In this document: positions 24,858-33,541 of the stretch, one piece after another
Layout: each line of letters begins with the position of its first letter
Position numbering within the stretch: the first letter of the stretch is position 1
Origin: Collinsella sp.
GTDB lineage: Bacteria > Actinomycetota > Coriobacteriia > Coriobacteriales > Coriobacteriaceae
Assembly: GCA_019419585.1 (NCBI GenBank)
Contig: DXZQ01000001.1
Location: 1-64,000, forward strand
Direction of reading: 5' to 3'
DNA length: 64,000 nucleotides
Notes under the pieces: model-generated
Seen by the model: the letters and a program-made list of their open reading frames with translations, nothing else
Databases searched by the model: none
What the model was told of the DNA's origin: nothing
Translations under genes and position numbers: made by a program

Positions 24858-25097
24858 ATGATTATTCTGCGGCTTGACCGCATGCTCGCCGAACGCAAGA
24901 TCTCATCCAAAGAGCTTGCGGAACGTGTGGGCATCTCCCAGGTCAATATGTCACGCATTAAGACGGGCAAGGTTTCTGCCATCCGCTTTTCAACTCTTGA
25001 CGCGATATGCCGGGCACTCGACTGCCAACCAGGCGATGTACTGGAATATATATCCGACGATGAAGCCGATAGCCTTTTTGGGCTTAAAGATGAATAG
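24858..25097 (+). CDS. Small XRE-family (YozG-like) regulator
   Basis: 79 residues made almost entirely of a Cro/CI-type helix-turn-helix: RLDRMLAERKISSKELAERVGISQVNMSRIKTGK, then STLDAICRALDCQPGDVLEYI. A GGGGGG-rich site precedes the ATG. It is co-transcribed with the DUF2975 gene, and most likely controls that pair (inference). Confidence 0.85.
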   Translation: MIILRLDRMLAERKISSKELAERVGISQVNMSRIKTGKVSAIRFSTLDAICRALDCQPGDVLEYISDDEADSLFGLKDE

Positions 25098-25130
25098 CCA
25101 TAATTAAACTGCCGATCACGCCCTCAACAC

Positions 25131-25171
25131 AAATAGCCCGCCAGAACGACTTCCGAACTGGCGGGCTATTT
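25131..25171. terminator. Bidirectional terminator
   Basis: AAATAGCCCGCCAG pairs with CTGGCGGGCTATTT. Shared by the convergent XRE and SurA-like genes. Confidence 0.85.
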
Positions 25172-25211
25172 GCTGTCTATCGGCTAGATGCTCGATGAGC
25201 CGTGCAACTCT

Positions 25212-26306
25212 TTACGCAAACAGGCCGTAGATGCTGATGTTGGCCTTGGCGTAGAGGCCGTTAGCATACTCGGTCCACTTGGAGCTGGCGCTCGAAGCCT
25301 GCGAAGAGTACTGCTGGTAAGCAGTGTAGTAGGCGGTCATGGCCTGCTTATAGGTAGCGCTATCGGCCGTAAAGGCATCGTCAGCGAAGGCCTTAGCGTA
25401 GGCGCCATCGGTGTCCTTCCAAGTGCCCTTCTCGCTATCCCACTCGTCACCGGCAAGGTTGATGATGTAATCGGCGTAGTCCTTGCTCGCGGTCTCCTCG
25501 TTGCCGTCAGAAGGCTCGGTCGGAGCGGTCGGCATAGTCGCGGAGTTGTCGCCCACCTTCTTCTTGTAGAGCTTCTGCAGCGTCGCGGACTGGCGAACGA
25601 TCTGCTTGGCCTGGTCCTTGGAGACGCCATACTGCGTGGCCATGGTCTTGTAGTCCGAAGTGCCGATGGAATCCTCGGCATACTGCTTCATTTCCTTGGA
25701 AGAGACGGTAATGCCCTCGTCCTCGGCAGCGTCGAGCAGGATCTTGTTGCGCACGTAGGACAGGATAACATCGGCAGAAGGAGCGGTGTAGTTGCCATCG
25801 CTATCCTTGACGGTATCGAGGCTGTACTGACTCTCGATGGCCTCGCGCGCGGTGATGTCGCTCTTCTTGCCGTTGTAGCTATAGCTTGCCACGGTCGAAT
25901 CGAGCTGGTCCTCGGTCAGGGTCGACGAGCCGACACCCTTGCCGCCAAAACCGCCATTGCCAATAAAGAAGCCAACCACCGCAGCGATCACGACTGCAAC
26001 AACAAAGGCGGCAATCATCGTCTTCTTGTGCTTGGATACGCGATCGTCTTCATCGGAACCCAGGATATCGTCGTCTTCATCCTGATCCTCGGGCATCAGA
26101 TTCTCATCAGCGGCGTCCGCGGCAATCTGTGCCTCCAGACGGGCGTCTTCCTCCTCGGCAGTCGTACCGGCAGCAATGTGCTCGGCAGACGTACCGGCGA
26201 CCAGATCGATCTTCTCGTCCTCGTCACCGTCGGGGCCTTCGCCGCGCTCGATGATCTGGATGCCGTCGATCTCGTCCTTCTCATCCTTCTTTTGAATCAG
26301 ACCCAT
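25212..26306 (-). CDS. SurA N-domain-like membrane-anchored protein
   Basis: 364 residues. An acidic cytoplasmic N-terminus (about 1-95) is followed by one membrane segment (TMIAAFVVAVVIAAVVGFFIG) and an extracytoplasmic alpha-helical region resembling the SurA/trigger-factor-like peptidyl-prolyl isomerase N-domain (AREAIESQYSLDTV, SADVILSYVRNKILLDAAEDEGITVSSKEMKQYAED). No PPIase domain follows. It probably helps fold exported proteins; the specific client is unknown. Confidence 0.7.
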   Translation of the reverse strand: MGLIQKKDEKDEIDGIQIIERGEGPDGDEDEKIDLVAGTSAEHIAAGTTAEEEDARLEAQIAADAADENLMPEDQDEDDDILGSDEDDRVSKHKKTMIAAFVVAVVIAAVVGFFIGNGGFGGKGVGSSTLTEDQLDSTVASYSYNGKKSDITAREAIESQYSLDTVKDSDGNYTAPSADVILSYVRNKILLDAAEDEGITVSSKEMKQYAEDSIGTSDYKTMATQYGVSKDQAKQIVRQSATLQKLYKKKVGDNSATMPTAPTEPSDGNEETASKDYADYIINLAGDEWDSEKGTWKDTDGAYAKAFADDAFTADSATYKQAMTAYYTAYQQYSSQASSASSKWTEYANGLYAKANISIYGLFA

Positions 26307-26344
26307 ATCAGTTACTCCTTGTTAGGAAACATAGTCCTCAATAG

Positions 26345-26373
26345 AATACGCCCGACAAAGCGCCGGGCGTATT
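26345..26373 (-). terminator. Terminator of the icd operon
   Basis: AATACGCCCG pairs with CGGGCGTATT, downstream of icd on the minus strand. Confidence 0.65.
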
Positions 26374-26432
26374 GATTCTTAGGTTATACGCAAACACTTA
26401 AGTACTATTTAGGCGTTTGCAGCGTGCCTACC

Positions 26433-27518
26433 TTAGGCCAGGTGCGCGATAACGGCATCGGCAAAGGCCTGCGTGCCCACGGTCCCCTCAATGGAGCCGG
26501 TCTGGGCACGACGCACGTCACCGGTAACCCGCTCGCCCTCGTCGAGCGTGGCAGATACGGCGGCGCGAATGCGATTGGCAGCGTCGTTCTCGCCCAGGTG
26601 ATCGAGCATCATCGCAGCAGAGAGAATCTCGGCCGTGGGGTTGGCGATATCCTGGCCAGCGATATCGGGCGCAGAGCCGTGCGTTGCCTCGAAGATGGCG
26701 CAGTCAGCACCGATGTTGGAGCCGGGGGCCATCCCTAAGCCGCCCACCAGGCCGGCGCACAGGTCACTCACGATGTCACCGTACAGGTTGGGCAGCACCA
26801 GGACATCGAAGTCGTTGGGGTTCTGGACCAGGCCCATGCAGGTGGCGTCGACGATCTTGTCGTTGAACTCGATATCGGGATAGTTGGCGGCCACCTCGCG
26901 CGCAACGCGCAGGAACAGGCCGTCGGTCGCCTTCATGATGTTGGCCTTATGCACGGCAGTCACCTTTTTGCGGCCGCAGCGGCGGGCGTACTCAAAGGCG
27001 TACTCCACAATGCGGCGACTCTTGGCGATGGAGATGGGCTTGATTGAGATAGCGGAATCGGCGGCAAAGGTCTTCTGACCCGAACGCTCGACAAGCTGCG
27101 AGAGCTCCTCGACCTCGGCAGCGCCCTCATCGAACTCGATGCCAGCGTAGAGGTCCTCGGTGTTCTCACGCACGATGACCAGGTCGACGTCGCGGAAGCG
27201 CGAGCCGTCGCCCGGCTGCGACAGGCAGGGGCGCACGCAGGCATACAGGTCGAAGTATTTGCGCAGGGCCACGTTGACGCTGCGGAAGCCCGTGCCGACC
27301 GGCGTGGTGATGGGGCCCTTGATGGCAACCTTGGTCTGGGCGACCGCATCGAGCACATGTTGGGGAAGCGGCGTGCCAAACTCGTCCATGACACCGGCAC
27401 CGGCCTCCTGGACGTTCCAATTGATCTGGACACCGGCAGCCTCGACCACGCGGCGCATGGCCTGCGTAATCTCGGGACCGATACCGTCACCGGGAATCAG
27501 GACTACATCGTGCGCCAT
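26433..27518 (-). CDS. icd: Isocitrate dehydrogenase (NAD-type, IDH/IMDH family)
   Basis: 361 residues of the beta-decarboxylating dehydrogenase family: VVLIPGDGIGPEI, the substrate loop RSVNVALRKYFDLYACVRP, VRENTEDLYAGIEF and the C-terminal ATHGSAPDIAGQDIANP. The RSVNVALRK phosphate-loop sequence points to isocitrate rather than isopropylmalate. It oxidatively decarboxylates isocitrate to 2-oxoglutarate, supplying glutamate. Cofactor choice (NAD likely) is inferred. Its RBS overlaps the end of the HEAT-repeat gene six bases upstream. Confidence 0.88.
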   Translation of the reverse strand: MAHDVVLIPGDGIGPEITQAMRRVVEAAGVQINWNVQEAGAGVMDEFGTPLPQHVLDAVAQTKVAIKGPITTPVGTGFRSVNVALRKYFDLYACVRPCLSQPGDGSRFRDVDLVIVRENTEDLYAGIEFDEGAAEVEELSQLVERSGQKTFAADSAISIKPISIAKSRRIVEYAFEYARRCGRKKVTAVHKANIMKATDGLFLRVAREVAANYPDIEFNDKIVDATCMGLVQNPNDFDVLVLPNLYGDIVSDLCAGLVGGLGMAPGSNIGADCAIFEATHGSAPDIAGQDIANPTAEILSAAMMLDHLGENDAANRIRAAVSATLDEGERVTGDVRRAQTGSIEGTVGTQAFADAVIAHLA

Positions 27519-27524
27519 AATCTG

Positions 27525-28223
27525 TTACTCCTCGTCTTCGGCGGCCTCAGATTTTTTAACGCTAGCACGCTTCTTCTTTTTGGAGAGATCCAGGCCAAAA
27601 CGTTTAACAAGCATTTCGCAAATCTCGCTCGAACGGGCCTTGAGATAGCTGCCCTTACCGTTCTCGGCATCGAACTTAAGGCGCAGCGCAAGCTTCTCGG
27701 CAACCTCGGCGTCGATCTCGCCCTGGCAAAACTCGTACAGGCAACCGAGCATGTCGCGATACTCAAGGTCGCCGTGGTAGCACTGGATGGCCTCGTCCAG
27801 GATGGGCCAAGCCTCGCGCGAACGCTCGACGCTCGTGGCGCCCCACACGCACAGCAGGCGGAAGGCGGCATAGCGCAGCGTGGAGGAGATCTCGTCGAAC
27901 AGTGCAGTCTCGGCGCCCTCAAAGGCATCGCCCAGCTGCTCGGGGCAGGTGGTGGCGAGCGCCGTCAGGGCATCGAGGGCCTCCCAGCGGGTCTGAGCCT
28001 CGGGGCGGTCGAGCGCCTCGATCAGCGCGGGCACGCAGGGCACGACGCGCTGCGGATCGCGCTCGGCAAGCAGGTGCAGCACGCGGGCGGCAAACTGGCG
28101 GATGCGGCGCGTGGGGCAGCCGAGCTCCTTGACCAGACGGTCGACGGCGTTCTCGTTCTCCTCTGCCAGCTGAAGCTGTGCCAGCTCCTCGTCGGTGAGC
28201 TGTTCGTCTTTGTTTTCTGCCAT
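27525..28223 (-). CDS. HEAT-repeat-like protein
   Basis: 232 residues, mostly alpha-helical with repeats resembling HEAT motifs (RIRQFAARVLHLLAERDPQRVVPCVPALIEALDRPEAQTRWEALDALTALATTCPEQL). An acidic N-terminus and a lysine-rich C-terminus (LSKKKKRASVKKSEAAEDEE) flank it. It probably serves as a protein-binding scaffold. It is tightly packed between a small membrane protein gene and icd; no function can be assigned from sequence. Confidence 0.65.
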   Translation of the reverse strand: MAENKDEQLTDEELAQLQLAEENENAVDRLVKELGCPTRRIRQFAARVLHLLAERDPQRVVPCVPALIEALDRPEAQTRWEALDALTALATTCPEQLGDAFEGAETALFDEISSTLRYAAFRLLCVWGATSVERSREAWPILDEAIQCYHGDLEYRDMLGCLYEFCQGEIDAEVAEKLALRLKFDAENGKGSYLKARSSEICEMLVKRFGLDLSKKKKRASVKKSEAAEDEE

Positions 28224-28238
28224 AGTTACCTCTTCTTA

Positions 28239-28664
28239 CTATTTCTTAGCGTGCTTGCCAGCACCCTTGCTGTCATCGGTGACCGAGATGAGCTGTCGGT
28301 CGGCCGCGCCATTGCGACGCGCACGGCGGCGTTCCTCAGCGTCGCCCGCGTCGGCGGCGCGATGAGCCTTGTTGACGTTAAAGACCTCGTCGTGCTTGCG
28401 CCACGGACCGACGGACTCGCCAAAGCTCATCTTAAGGCCGGCGATAAAGCCGCCGAGCCAGCCGATCGGCGCAAACTGCACCAGCGGGAACAGCGAGAAC
28501 ACCCAGGTCAGTAGGACGACTGCCGCCGCGCCTGCAAAGTTGGCAATCCAGTAATCGCGCTTGGTGATGACGCGCTTTTCGCACGCCCACTGGCCGCACA
28601 AAAAGCCAATATAGATCGCAAAGATAAAGAGCACCAGCGCTAGTACCACGAACGTCCAGCTCAT
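28239..28664 (-). CDS. Small membrane protein of unknown function
   Basis: 141 residues from ATG 28664; the GGAG site lies across the stop of the upstream dehydrogenase gene. Two or three hydrophobic segments (TFVVLALVLFIFAIYIGFLCG; WIANFAGAAAVVLLTWVFSLFP) precede a basic, charged tail. No family recognised. It is the second gene of the dehydrogenase-HEAT-icd operon. Confidence 0.6.
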   Translation of the reverse strand: MSWTFVVLALVLFIFAIYIGFLCGQWACEKRVITKRDYWIANFAGAAAVVLLTWVFSLFPLVQFAPIGWLGGFIAGLKMSFGESVGPWRKHDEVFNVNKAHRAADAGDAEERRRARRNGAADRQLISVTDDSKGAGKHAKK

Positions 28665-28669
28665 GGGCG

Positions 28670-29749
28670 CTACTCCCCGTGATGGTGGCCGCAGCAGCAC
28701 TCATGGCCGTCGTCATGGCCGTGGCCGCCGCAGCACTCGTGGTCCTCGCCGTGATGGTGACCGCAACCGCACTCATGGTCGTCGCCGTGCTCGCCGCAAC
28801 CGCAGCCGTCCTCGTGAGCGCCATGCTCCTCGGGACGATACTGCGACCAGTCCAGACCGGCGGCGATGGCGTCGGCCTCCTCCTTATAGAGGACCGTGAT
28901 GGCCTGGGTGCCCAGCTTGGCACCACCGATGGCGTCGAGCATGTCGTAGAGCGTAAAGGCCACGTCGGCGCCGGGCAGTGCAAGCTCGCGGTCGTCGGCA
29001 TAGGCGAGCGCCAAGCGCAGGTCCTTGATGAAGTGCTCGACCATAAAGCCGGGCTTGTAGTCGCCGTCGAGCGCCTTGGGAGCCAGGCTCTCCATGGCGC
29101 CGGACTTGCCGGTACCGCCCAGGATCATCTGGCGGGTCTTCTCCAGGTCAAGGCCGCTCAGCTCGGCAAATGCCATGGCGTCTGCCATGCCGACCATGCA
29201 GGCGCCCAGCGACACCTGGTTGGCGAGCTTGGCAGCCTGGCCCTTGCCGGCGCCGTCGAAGCAGCAGATGTTGGCCGCGAAGGTGGCAAGGATGTCGCGG
29301 ACCGGCGCGATGTCATTCTCGGTGGCGCCCACGATAGCAGTGAGCGTGCCGGCGATAGCTCCCGACTCGCCGCCGGTGACGGGGCAGTCAAACGCCATGC
29401 GGCCGGAAACCTGGGCGGCCTCGGCAATGTCGCGCGCCAGCTCGGGCGAGCTCGTGGTGAGGTCGATCAGGACCGCGCCGGGTTTAGTGCACGCGAGCAG
29501 GCCGTCGCCCGCCAGGTAGAGCTCCTCGACCTCGGAGGGATAGCCCACCATGGTAAAGACGACATCGGCGTTAGCCACGGCATCGGCCGGCGTATCGGCC
29601 CAAGCGGCACCGCGCTCGATAAGCGCGGCAGCCTTGGACTTGGTGCGGTTGTTGACCATGACGGGATAGCCGGCATCCAGGATGTGACCGGCGATGGGGG
29701 CACCCATGATTCCGGTGCCGATAAATGCGACGGAGAGCTTGTTTGCCAT
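28670..29749 (-). CDS. 3-hydroxyisobutyrate-dehydrogenase-like enzyme with His/Cys-rich tail
   Basis: 359 residues. Residues 1-305 are a normal beta-hydroxyacid dehydrogenase: NAD(P)-binding FIGTGIMGAPIAG, the substrate motif CPVTGGESGAIAGTL near 122, and GKGQAAKLANQ with the catalytic Lys. The last 51 residues form a tail with 14 His and 9 Cys (GCGCGEHGDDHECGCGHHHG, then GHECCCGHHHGE), a likely Ni/Zn/Cu-binding appendix not normal for the family. Its physiological substrate is unknown. First gene of an operon with a membrane protein, a HEAT protein and icd. Confidence 0.88.
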   Translation of the reverse strand: MANKLSVAFIGTGIMGAPIAGHILDAGYPVMVNNRTKSKAAALIERGAAWADTPADAVANADVVFTMVGYPSEVEELYLAGDGLLACTKPGAVLIDLTTSSPELARDIAEAAQVSGRMAFDCPVTGGESGAIAGTLTAIVGATENDIAPVRDILATFAANICCFDGAGKGQAAKLANQVSLGACMVGMADAMAFAELSGLDLEKTRQMILGGTGKSGAMESLAPKALDGDYKPGFMVEHFIKDLRLALAYADDRELALPGADVAFTLYDMLDAIGGAKLGTQAITVLYKEEADAIAAGLDWSQYRPEEHGAHEDGCGCGEHGDDHECGCGHHHGEDHECCGGHGHDDGHECCCGHHHGE

Positions 29750-29846
29750 GAAACCTTTCCTTTTGGGTTGGGTGTTGTTACCAGGTTGAATACTCGATGC
29801 CAGCGTTTGGCTGTGAGTCGAGGGCGATTACGGACGCAGCGCTTGC

Positions 29847-30800
29847 CTACTGGCCGCGCACGCGGCGGGCGATGCGGTCGGAAAGCGACGCCTTGTCGGC
29901 GCGGTTCTTACCCCAAAACGCGCAGGCCACCATGCCGGGGCCCACGTGCGAGCCGATGGTGGGGCCCACGGAGCTGCGAATGATCGTGACGTCGGCGCAG
30001 CCCTCCTCCTTGCGGATGGCGGCCTCGAGCCAGTCGCCGTCCTTCTCGGCATCGGCCGTCATGATGGCGATGGGCATGGTGCGATCGGGCACGTAGTTCT
30101 CGCGGAACGACTTGAGGATGGACTTGAGCGCCTTCTTGCGGCCGCGGTTGACGCCGATCAGCGACAGCGAGCCGGCAAGGTCGTAGGAAAGTTCGGGCTT
30201 GACATCGAGCTTTGCCGTGAGCTGCGCCGCCGCGGGCGGAATGCGGCCGCCGGCAGCCAGTGCGTCGAAGCTCTCGAGCGTAAAGTAGCCGTGGACGTAG
30301 GTCTTTGCCTCGTTTGCCCAATCGACCAGCTGCTTGGCGGTCAGTCCCGCCGAACGCTGGCGCACGGCCTCGAGCGCCAAGAGCGCGCCGGTCGCGCAGG
30401 GCAGAGCGTTGTCGACCACGTACAGCTCAAAATCGGGATACTCGGCACGCACGGCGTCCGCCGCCTGGCACGCGGAGTTGTAGCTCGACGACAGCGCCGA
30501 GGTAAAGCACAGGTAGACCGTGGGCGTGCCCTCTTTGGCGCACTCGGTAAAGAACTCGATATAGCGACCGAGCGACACAGCCGAGGTGGACACGCGAGCG
30601 CCGGCGCGCATGCGGTCGTAGAACTCCTTGGGCGTGATGCTCGACCAGATGTCGTCCGTACGCTCCTTGCCATCGATAATGAAGGGGAAACCCAGGATAT
30701 CGACATCGAGGTTCGCGGCGACCTCGGGGCTAAAGTCGCAGCAGGTATCGACGACGATGCGGCAGCGGTCTGAATGGCCGGTAGATGCAGCCTTGTCCAT
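29847..30800 (-). CDS. degV: DegV family fatty-acid-binding protein
   Basis: 317 residues from ATG 30800, with AAGGAG upstream. DegV fold: RIVVDTCCDFSPEVA at the N-terminus, SAVSLGRYIEFFTE, the fatty-acid contact region CFTSALSSSYNSACQAA and GVNRGRKKALKSIL. These proteins bind long-chain fatty acids and supply FakA-type kinases (FakB role). No fakA is adjacent. Confidence 0.88.
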   Translation of the reverse strand: MDKAASTGHSDRCRIVVDTCCDFSPEVAANLDVDILGFPFIIDGKERTDDIWSSITPKEFYDRMRAGARVSTSAVSLGRYIEFFTECAKEGTPTVYLCFTSALSSSYNSACQAADAVRAEYPDFELYVVDNALPCATGALLALEAVRQRSAGLTAKQLVDWANEAKTYVHGYFTLESFDALAAGGRIPPAAAQLTAKLDVKPELSYDLAGSLSLIGVNRGRKKALKSILKSFRENYVPDRTMPIAIMTADAEKDGDWLEAAIRKEEGCADVTIIRSSVGPTIGSHVGPGMVACAFWGKNRADKASLSDRIARRVRGQ

Positions 30801-30817
30801 CAAAGCGACTCCTTACG

Positions 30818-30851
30818 TAAAAAAGGCGGCCATCCGCATGGGATGACCGCC
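30818..30851 (-). terminator. Terminator after the hibernation factor gene
   Basis: GGCGGTCATCC pairs with GGATGGCCGCC on the minus strand, followed by TTTTTT. Confidence 0.85.
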
Positions 30852-30880
30852 GGCCGTTAACTCATGCAAGTTAACGTATT

Positions 30881-31465
30881 TTACTCGTCAAGTGTTTCGA
30901 TGCGGGGCTTGATGATGCCATATCCACCATTCTTACGGTGATACACCACATTGATGAGGCCAGTCGTCGCGTTCTCGAACACGTAGAAGTCATGGCCGAG
31001 CAGATCGGTCTGCACCAGCGCCTGCTCCTCAGTCATCGGGGTGACATCGATGACCTTCTCGCGGACGAGCAGGTCGTCCTCCTCCTCGGGCAGCAGCAGG
31101 TCGGCCAGATCCTCGACGCGCTCGACCGGCGCGACATCCGCTGCGCTGGCACCGCCCTGGCGGTTGTCCACGACCTTGGTCTTGAACTTGCGCAGCTGGC
31201 GGGTGACCTTATCGGCGGAGAGGTCGATGGCAGCGTACATATCTGCACCGTGCTCGGCAACGCGAATCACCGAACCGCGGGCACGAACCGTAACCTCGAC
31301 GATTGCCGGGTTGGGGTTCGAGGGGTTCTTCTCATAGCGAAGCACGACGTCGACTGTCATGGGCTCGATATCGAAAACCTTGAGCGCCTCGCCGATCTTC
31401 TCGTCCACATGCGCACGCAGAGCATCGGTTACCGTCGTCTTGCGTCCAGAAACCTTGATATCCAT
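30881..31465 (-). CDS. hpf: Long-form ribosome hibernation promoting factor
   Basis: 194 residues from ATG 31465, with GGAG six bases upstream. The N-terminal domain (about 1-100, MDIKVSGRKTTVTDALRAHVDEKIGEAL) binds 30S. A linker leads to the C-terminal dimerisation domain (VIDVTPMTEEQALVQTDLLGHDFYVFENATTGLINVVYHRKNGGYGIIKP), as in long HPF of Gram-positive and actinobacterial species. It dimerises 70S ribosomes into 100S particles in stationary phase. It is transcribed alone, with a terminator behind it. Confidence 0.93.
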   Translation of the reverse strand: MDIKVSGRKTTVTDALRAHVDEKIGEALKVFDIEPMTVDVVLRYEKNPSNPNPAIVEVTVRARGSVIRVAEHGADMYAAIDLSADKVTRQLRKFKTKVVDNRQGGASAADVAPVERVEDLADLLLPEEEDDLLVREKVIDVTPMTEEQALVQTDLLGHDFYVFENATTGLINVVYHRKNGGYGIIKPRIETLDE

Positions 31466-31782
31466 ACGTGGCTCCAATCTGCCTCGGGGACTTACTGTAC
31501 TGGCTATGTACCCATTGCCGTGCATTTAATCACGCGGATTCCCAAAGACCCGAATAACGATTGCTTGATACCGCATACCGAAGTCTCGCACTTTTCTGTG
31601 GCAAAGTGCGCTATAGGAGGGCGTCGGCGACTTTGTATTTGGTCCCGAAAATTGGCTTTGACCTGCTGGTTTTATAGGGATAAAAAAGCCGGGCTCCCCT
31701 ATTGGGGAAGCCCGGCAGTGCGTGTTGAAACCGTGAAGAGGTGTCCTTTCCAACGTATAGGAGACACCACCCCTAGCAATAA
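31466..31782. other. Spacer between HPF and lipoprotein genes
   Basis: 317 bp with no supported gene. Contains a perfect 8-bp hairpin at 31587-31610 (CGCACTTT/AAAGTGCG) and the terminator of the lipoprotein gene. Confidence 0.5.
31681..31716 (-). terminator. Terminator of the lipoprotein gene
   Basis: GCCGGGCTTCCCC pairs with GGGGAGCCCGGC on the minus strand, followed by TTTTTT. Confidence 0.8.
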
Positions 31783-32808
31783 CTAGCTATTGAGTTTGTT
31801 AATGTCGTCGTCAGTGATGGTGCCTTCCTGGCTGGACGATTTGTCCTCGGAGGATGCGGTCTCATTGTTGGAATCGGAGGACTCGCTGCCGGAGGACGTG
31901 GTCTCACTGGACTCAGAGTCGCCCGGCTGCACGTTAGCGCCCGAAACCGTCTTAGTGGTGAGGTCGTAGGGAATCTGGCCGTACCAGACGCAGTGAACCG
32001 CCTCGAGCGTGCCGTCGACCGTGATGTCGTCGAGGGCATCACTCACGGCACGGCACAGTTCGTCATTGGACGAGAGGCCCGCAACACCAAGCGTCGAGGG
32101 CGCCTCGAGCGCACCGACATAGGAGACCTCGCTCATCAGGCGTGCAAGATAGCCGCCGGCTGTGGAGTCGCAGATCACATAGTCGACCTCGCCGGACTCG
32201 AGCGCCTCAAAGCACTCGTTGATGTTGGAGTAGGTCTTTTGGTTGGCGGTGATGCTCTGCTTAGCAAGCGCCTCCTGCGAGGCCGAGGACATCTGGACAC
32301 CCAGAGTAGACGCGTTAAGGGTATCGGTGGAAACGCTTAGCGACCCACCATCGCTGGTTTTACCGAACACGGAAGCGGCATCGTACAGGCAGGTGCCGAG
32401 CGAGCTAACGTCCCCATCCGTGGAGTTGATCTCGCCGATAAAGATATCAGCCTTTTTGTCGCCGAGCGCGGAACCTGCCGAGGACGCATCGACAAAGGCG
32501 ACCTTAAGGCCCATGCGGCTTGCGAGGGCGCGGGCAGCGTCGACTGCATACCCCGTAAGCTCGCCGTCGGCGCCCTGCATTGCCTGCGGCGCATCGGAAG
32601 TATCGAGGGCGACCGTCAGGGTTCCGGGAGTGACCAGGGCATCGTCCGACACCGTAGGGGTAACGGTCTCGTACTCGATCTGGTCGATCGCGGGAGTCGT
32701 GAACGTAGACAGCGGGTTGAACGCACATCCGCTCAGGCCCAAAACGGCGATGACCGCTGCGGTCCCAGCACCTAACCGAGCCGCGTGCATCAAGCTGTCC
32801 CTCACCAT
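31783..32808 (-). CDS. Solute-binding lipoprotein (family 3, ABC-type)
   Basis: 341 residues from ATG 32808; an alternative ATG at 32790 has a GAGGG site and would give a more compact signal. Signal peptide MHAARLGAGTAAVIAVLG with lipobox LSGC. The mature part resembles family 3 amino-acid-type binding proteins (LTGYAVDAARALASRMGLKVAFVDASSAGSAL; YVICDSTAGGYLARL). The C-terminus is a Ser/Glu-rich low-complexity tail. No permease or ATPase gene is adjacent, so it is either an orphan receptor or works with a distant transporter. Confidence 0.8.
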   Translation of the reverse strand: MVRDSLMHAARLGAGTAAVIAVLGLSGCAFNPLSTFTTPAIDQIEYETVTPTVSDDALVTPGTLTVALDTSDAPQAMQGADGELTGYAVDAARALASRMGLKVAFVDASSAGSALGDKKADIFIGEINSTDGDVSSLGTCLYDAASVFGKTSDGGSLSVSTDTLNASTLGVQMSSASQEALAKQSITANQKTYSNINECFEALESGEVDYVICDSTAGGYLARLMSEVSYVGALEAPSTLGVAGLSSNDELCRAVSDALDDITVDGTLEAVHCVWYGQIPYDLTTKTVSGANVQPGDSESSETTSSGSESSDSNNETASSEDKSSSQEGTITDDDINKLNS

Positions 32809-33139
32809 GTCCACTACCCTGCCTTCTGTGTCGTATACGATCCGTGCGTTGCGCGGAATATCGGGTTGTTCCCACCAGCTGACCTGGTATTTGACCCCAC
32901 ACTTGCGCACCGGGGCGTTTGCTCGGGAGGCCGCAGCCACCTTCACGACTGACCCGCTCGCCCGCGAGGCGGTATTGCCCCAAAGAAAGTAGAACGGACG
33001 GTGCGGCTTACATCTAGGACGCGCCATGATCGCGCCGCGCGCACGCGGTCGCTTACGTGGATCCCTTTGACCGCGTCTGTCTTGGACTAGGACGGGCATT
33101 TCGTCCGTCCGCAACCACAGCCTGATAGGAACGAAGCGC
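32809..33139 (-). other. Long leader of the lipoprotein gene
   Basis: About 325 nt from the predicted transcription start to the ATG, GC-rich and foldable (GGACGG...CCGTCC near its 5' end). The frame upstream of the ATG is open to 33306, but no start with an RBS or known domain is seen. No recognised riboswitch class matches. Confidence 0.4.
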
Positions 33140-33168
33140 ATTATAGCTAAGTTCAAGCTAAAGTTTAA
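33140..33168 (-). promoter_or_regulatory. Sigma-70 promoter of the lipoprotein gene
   Basis: Minus strand TTAAAC, 17-bp spacer, perfect TATAAT (33140-33145). Confidence 0.65.
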
Positions 33169-33290
33169 GGTTAGGGGCGTTATTCGCATCGTGCGCACAG
33201 ATTTTGCAGGTCGGAGTGGGCTATTCGTGCCCCCATGAAGCCCGGAGCTCCCCCACGGGGAGCCCCGGGGCACCCGTCTCAGGGTGCCGT

Positions 33291-33504
33291 GTGCAAAAAA
33301 CGGCAAATATGAGTACTGCTACCAATTTAGTAGCAGCGTATTTCCGCCCCACGAGCCCTTTTTGAGTTCCGCACAGCCCGCTTGGCGCCAAGATATTCCA
33401 CATTCGTTTATTATCTCTTCGCTGAATCCAGTTTTTCGGCCCAAGTTTCTTTATTTTTGCTGTCACTAATCTAGTAACAGTACTCATATTTGCCGTTTTT
33501 TGCA
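33291..33504. mobile_element. MITE-like element with terminal inverted repeats
   Basis: A 214-bp element with 28-bp perfect terminal inverted repeats (33291-33318 and 33477-33504), each running from GTGCAAAAAACGGC to GAGTACTG, with weaker pairing extending to about 48 bp. The interior is AT-richer and holds no gene. No clear target duplication is visible. A frame at 33221-33505 spans it but looks like chance. Confidence 0.65.
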
Positions 33505-33541
33505 CATGGCATATAAACAGACCCCCTATAAAGCCATAGTT

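Noticed and set aside
32809..33139. SRP, RNase P, tmRNA or known riboswitch in the long leader
   Set aside because: I compared it with the conserved cores of these RNAs (for example the SRP tetraloop stem and the RNase P GAGGAAAGTCC box) and none is present.
32809..33306. N-terminal extension of the binding lipoprotein
   Set aside because: It would put the signal peptide and lipobox in the middle of the protein, so a start at 32808 or 32790 is preferred.
33221..33505. 94-codon minus-strand frame across the inverted-repeat element
   Set aside because: It spans both terminal repeats of the element and has no RBS; explained better as mobile-element DNA.
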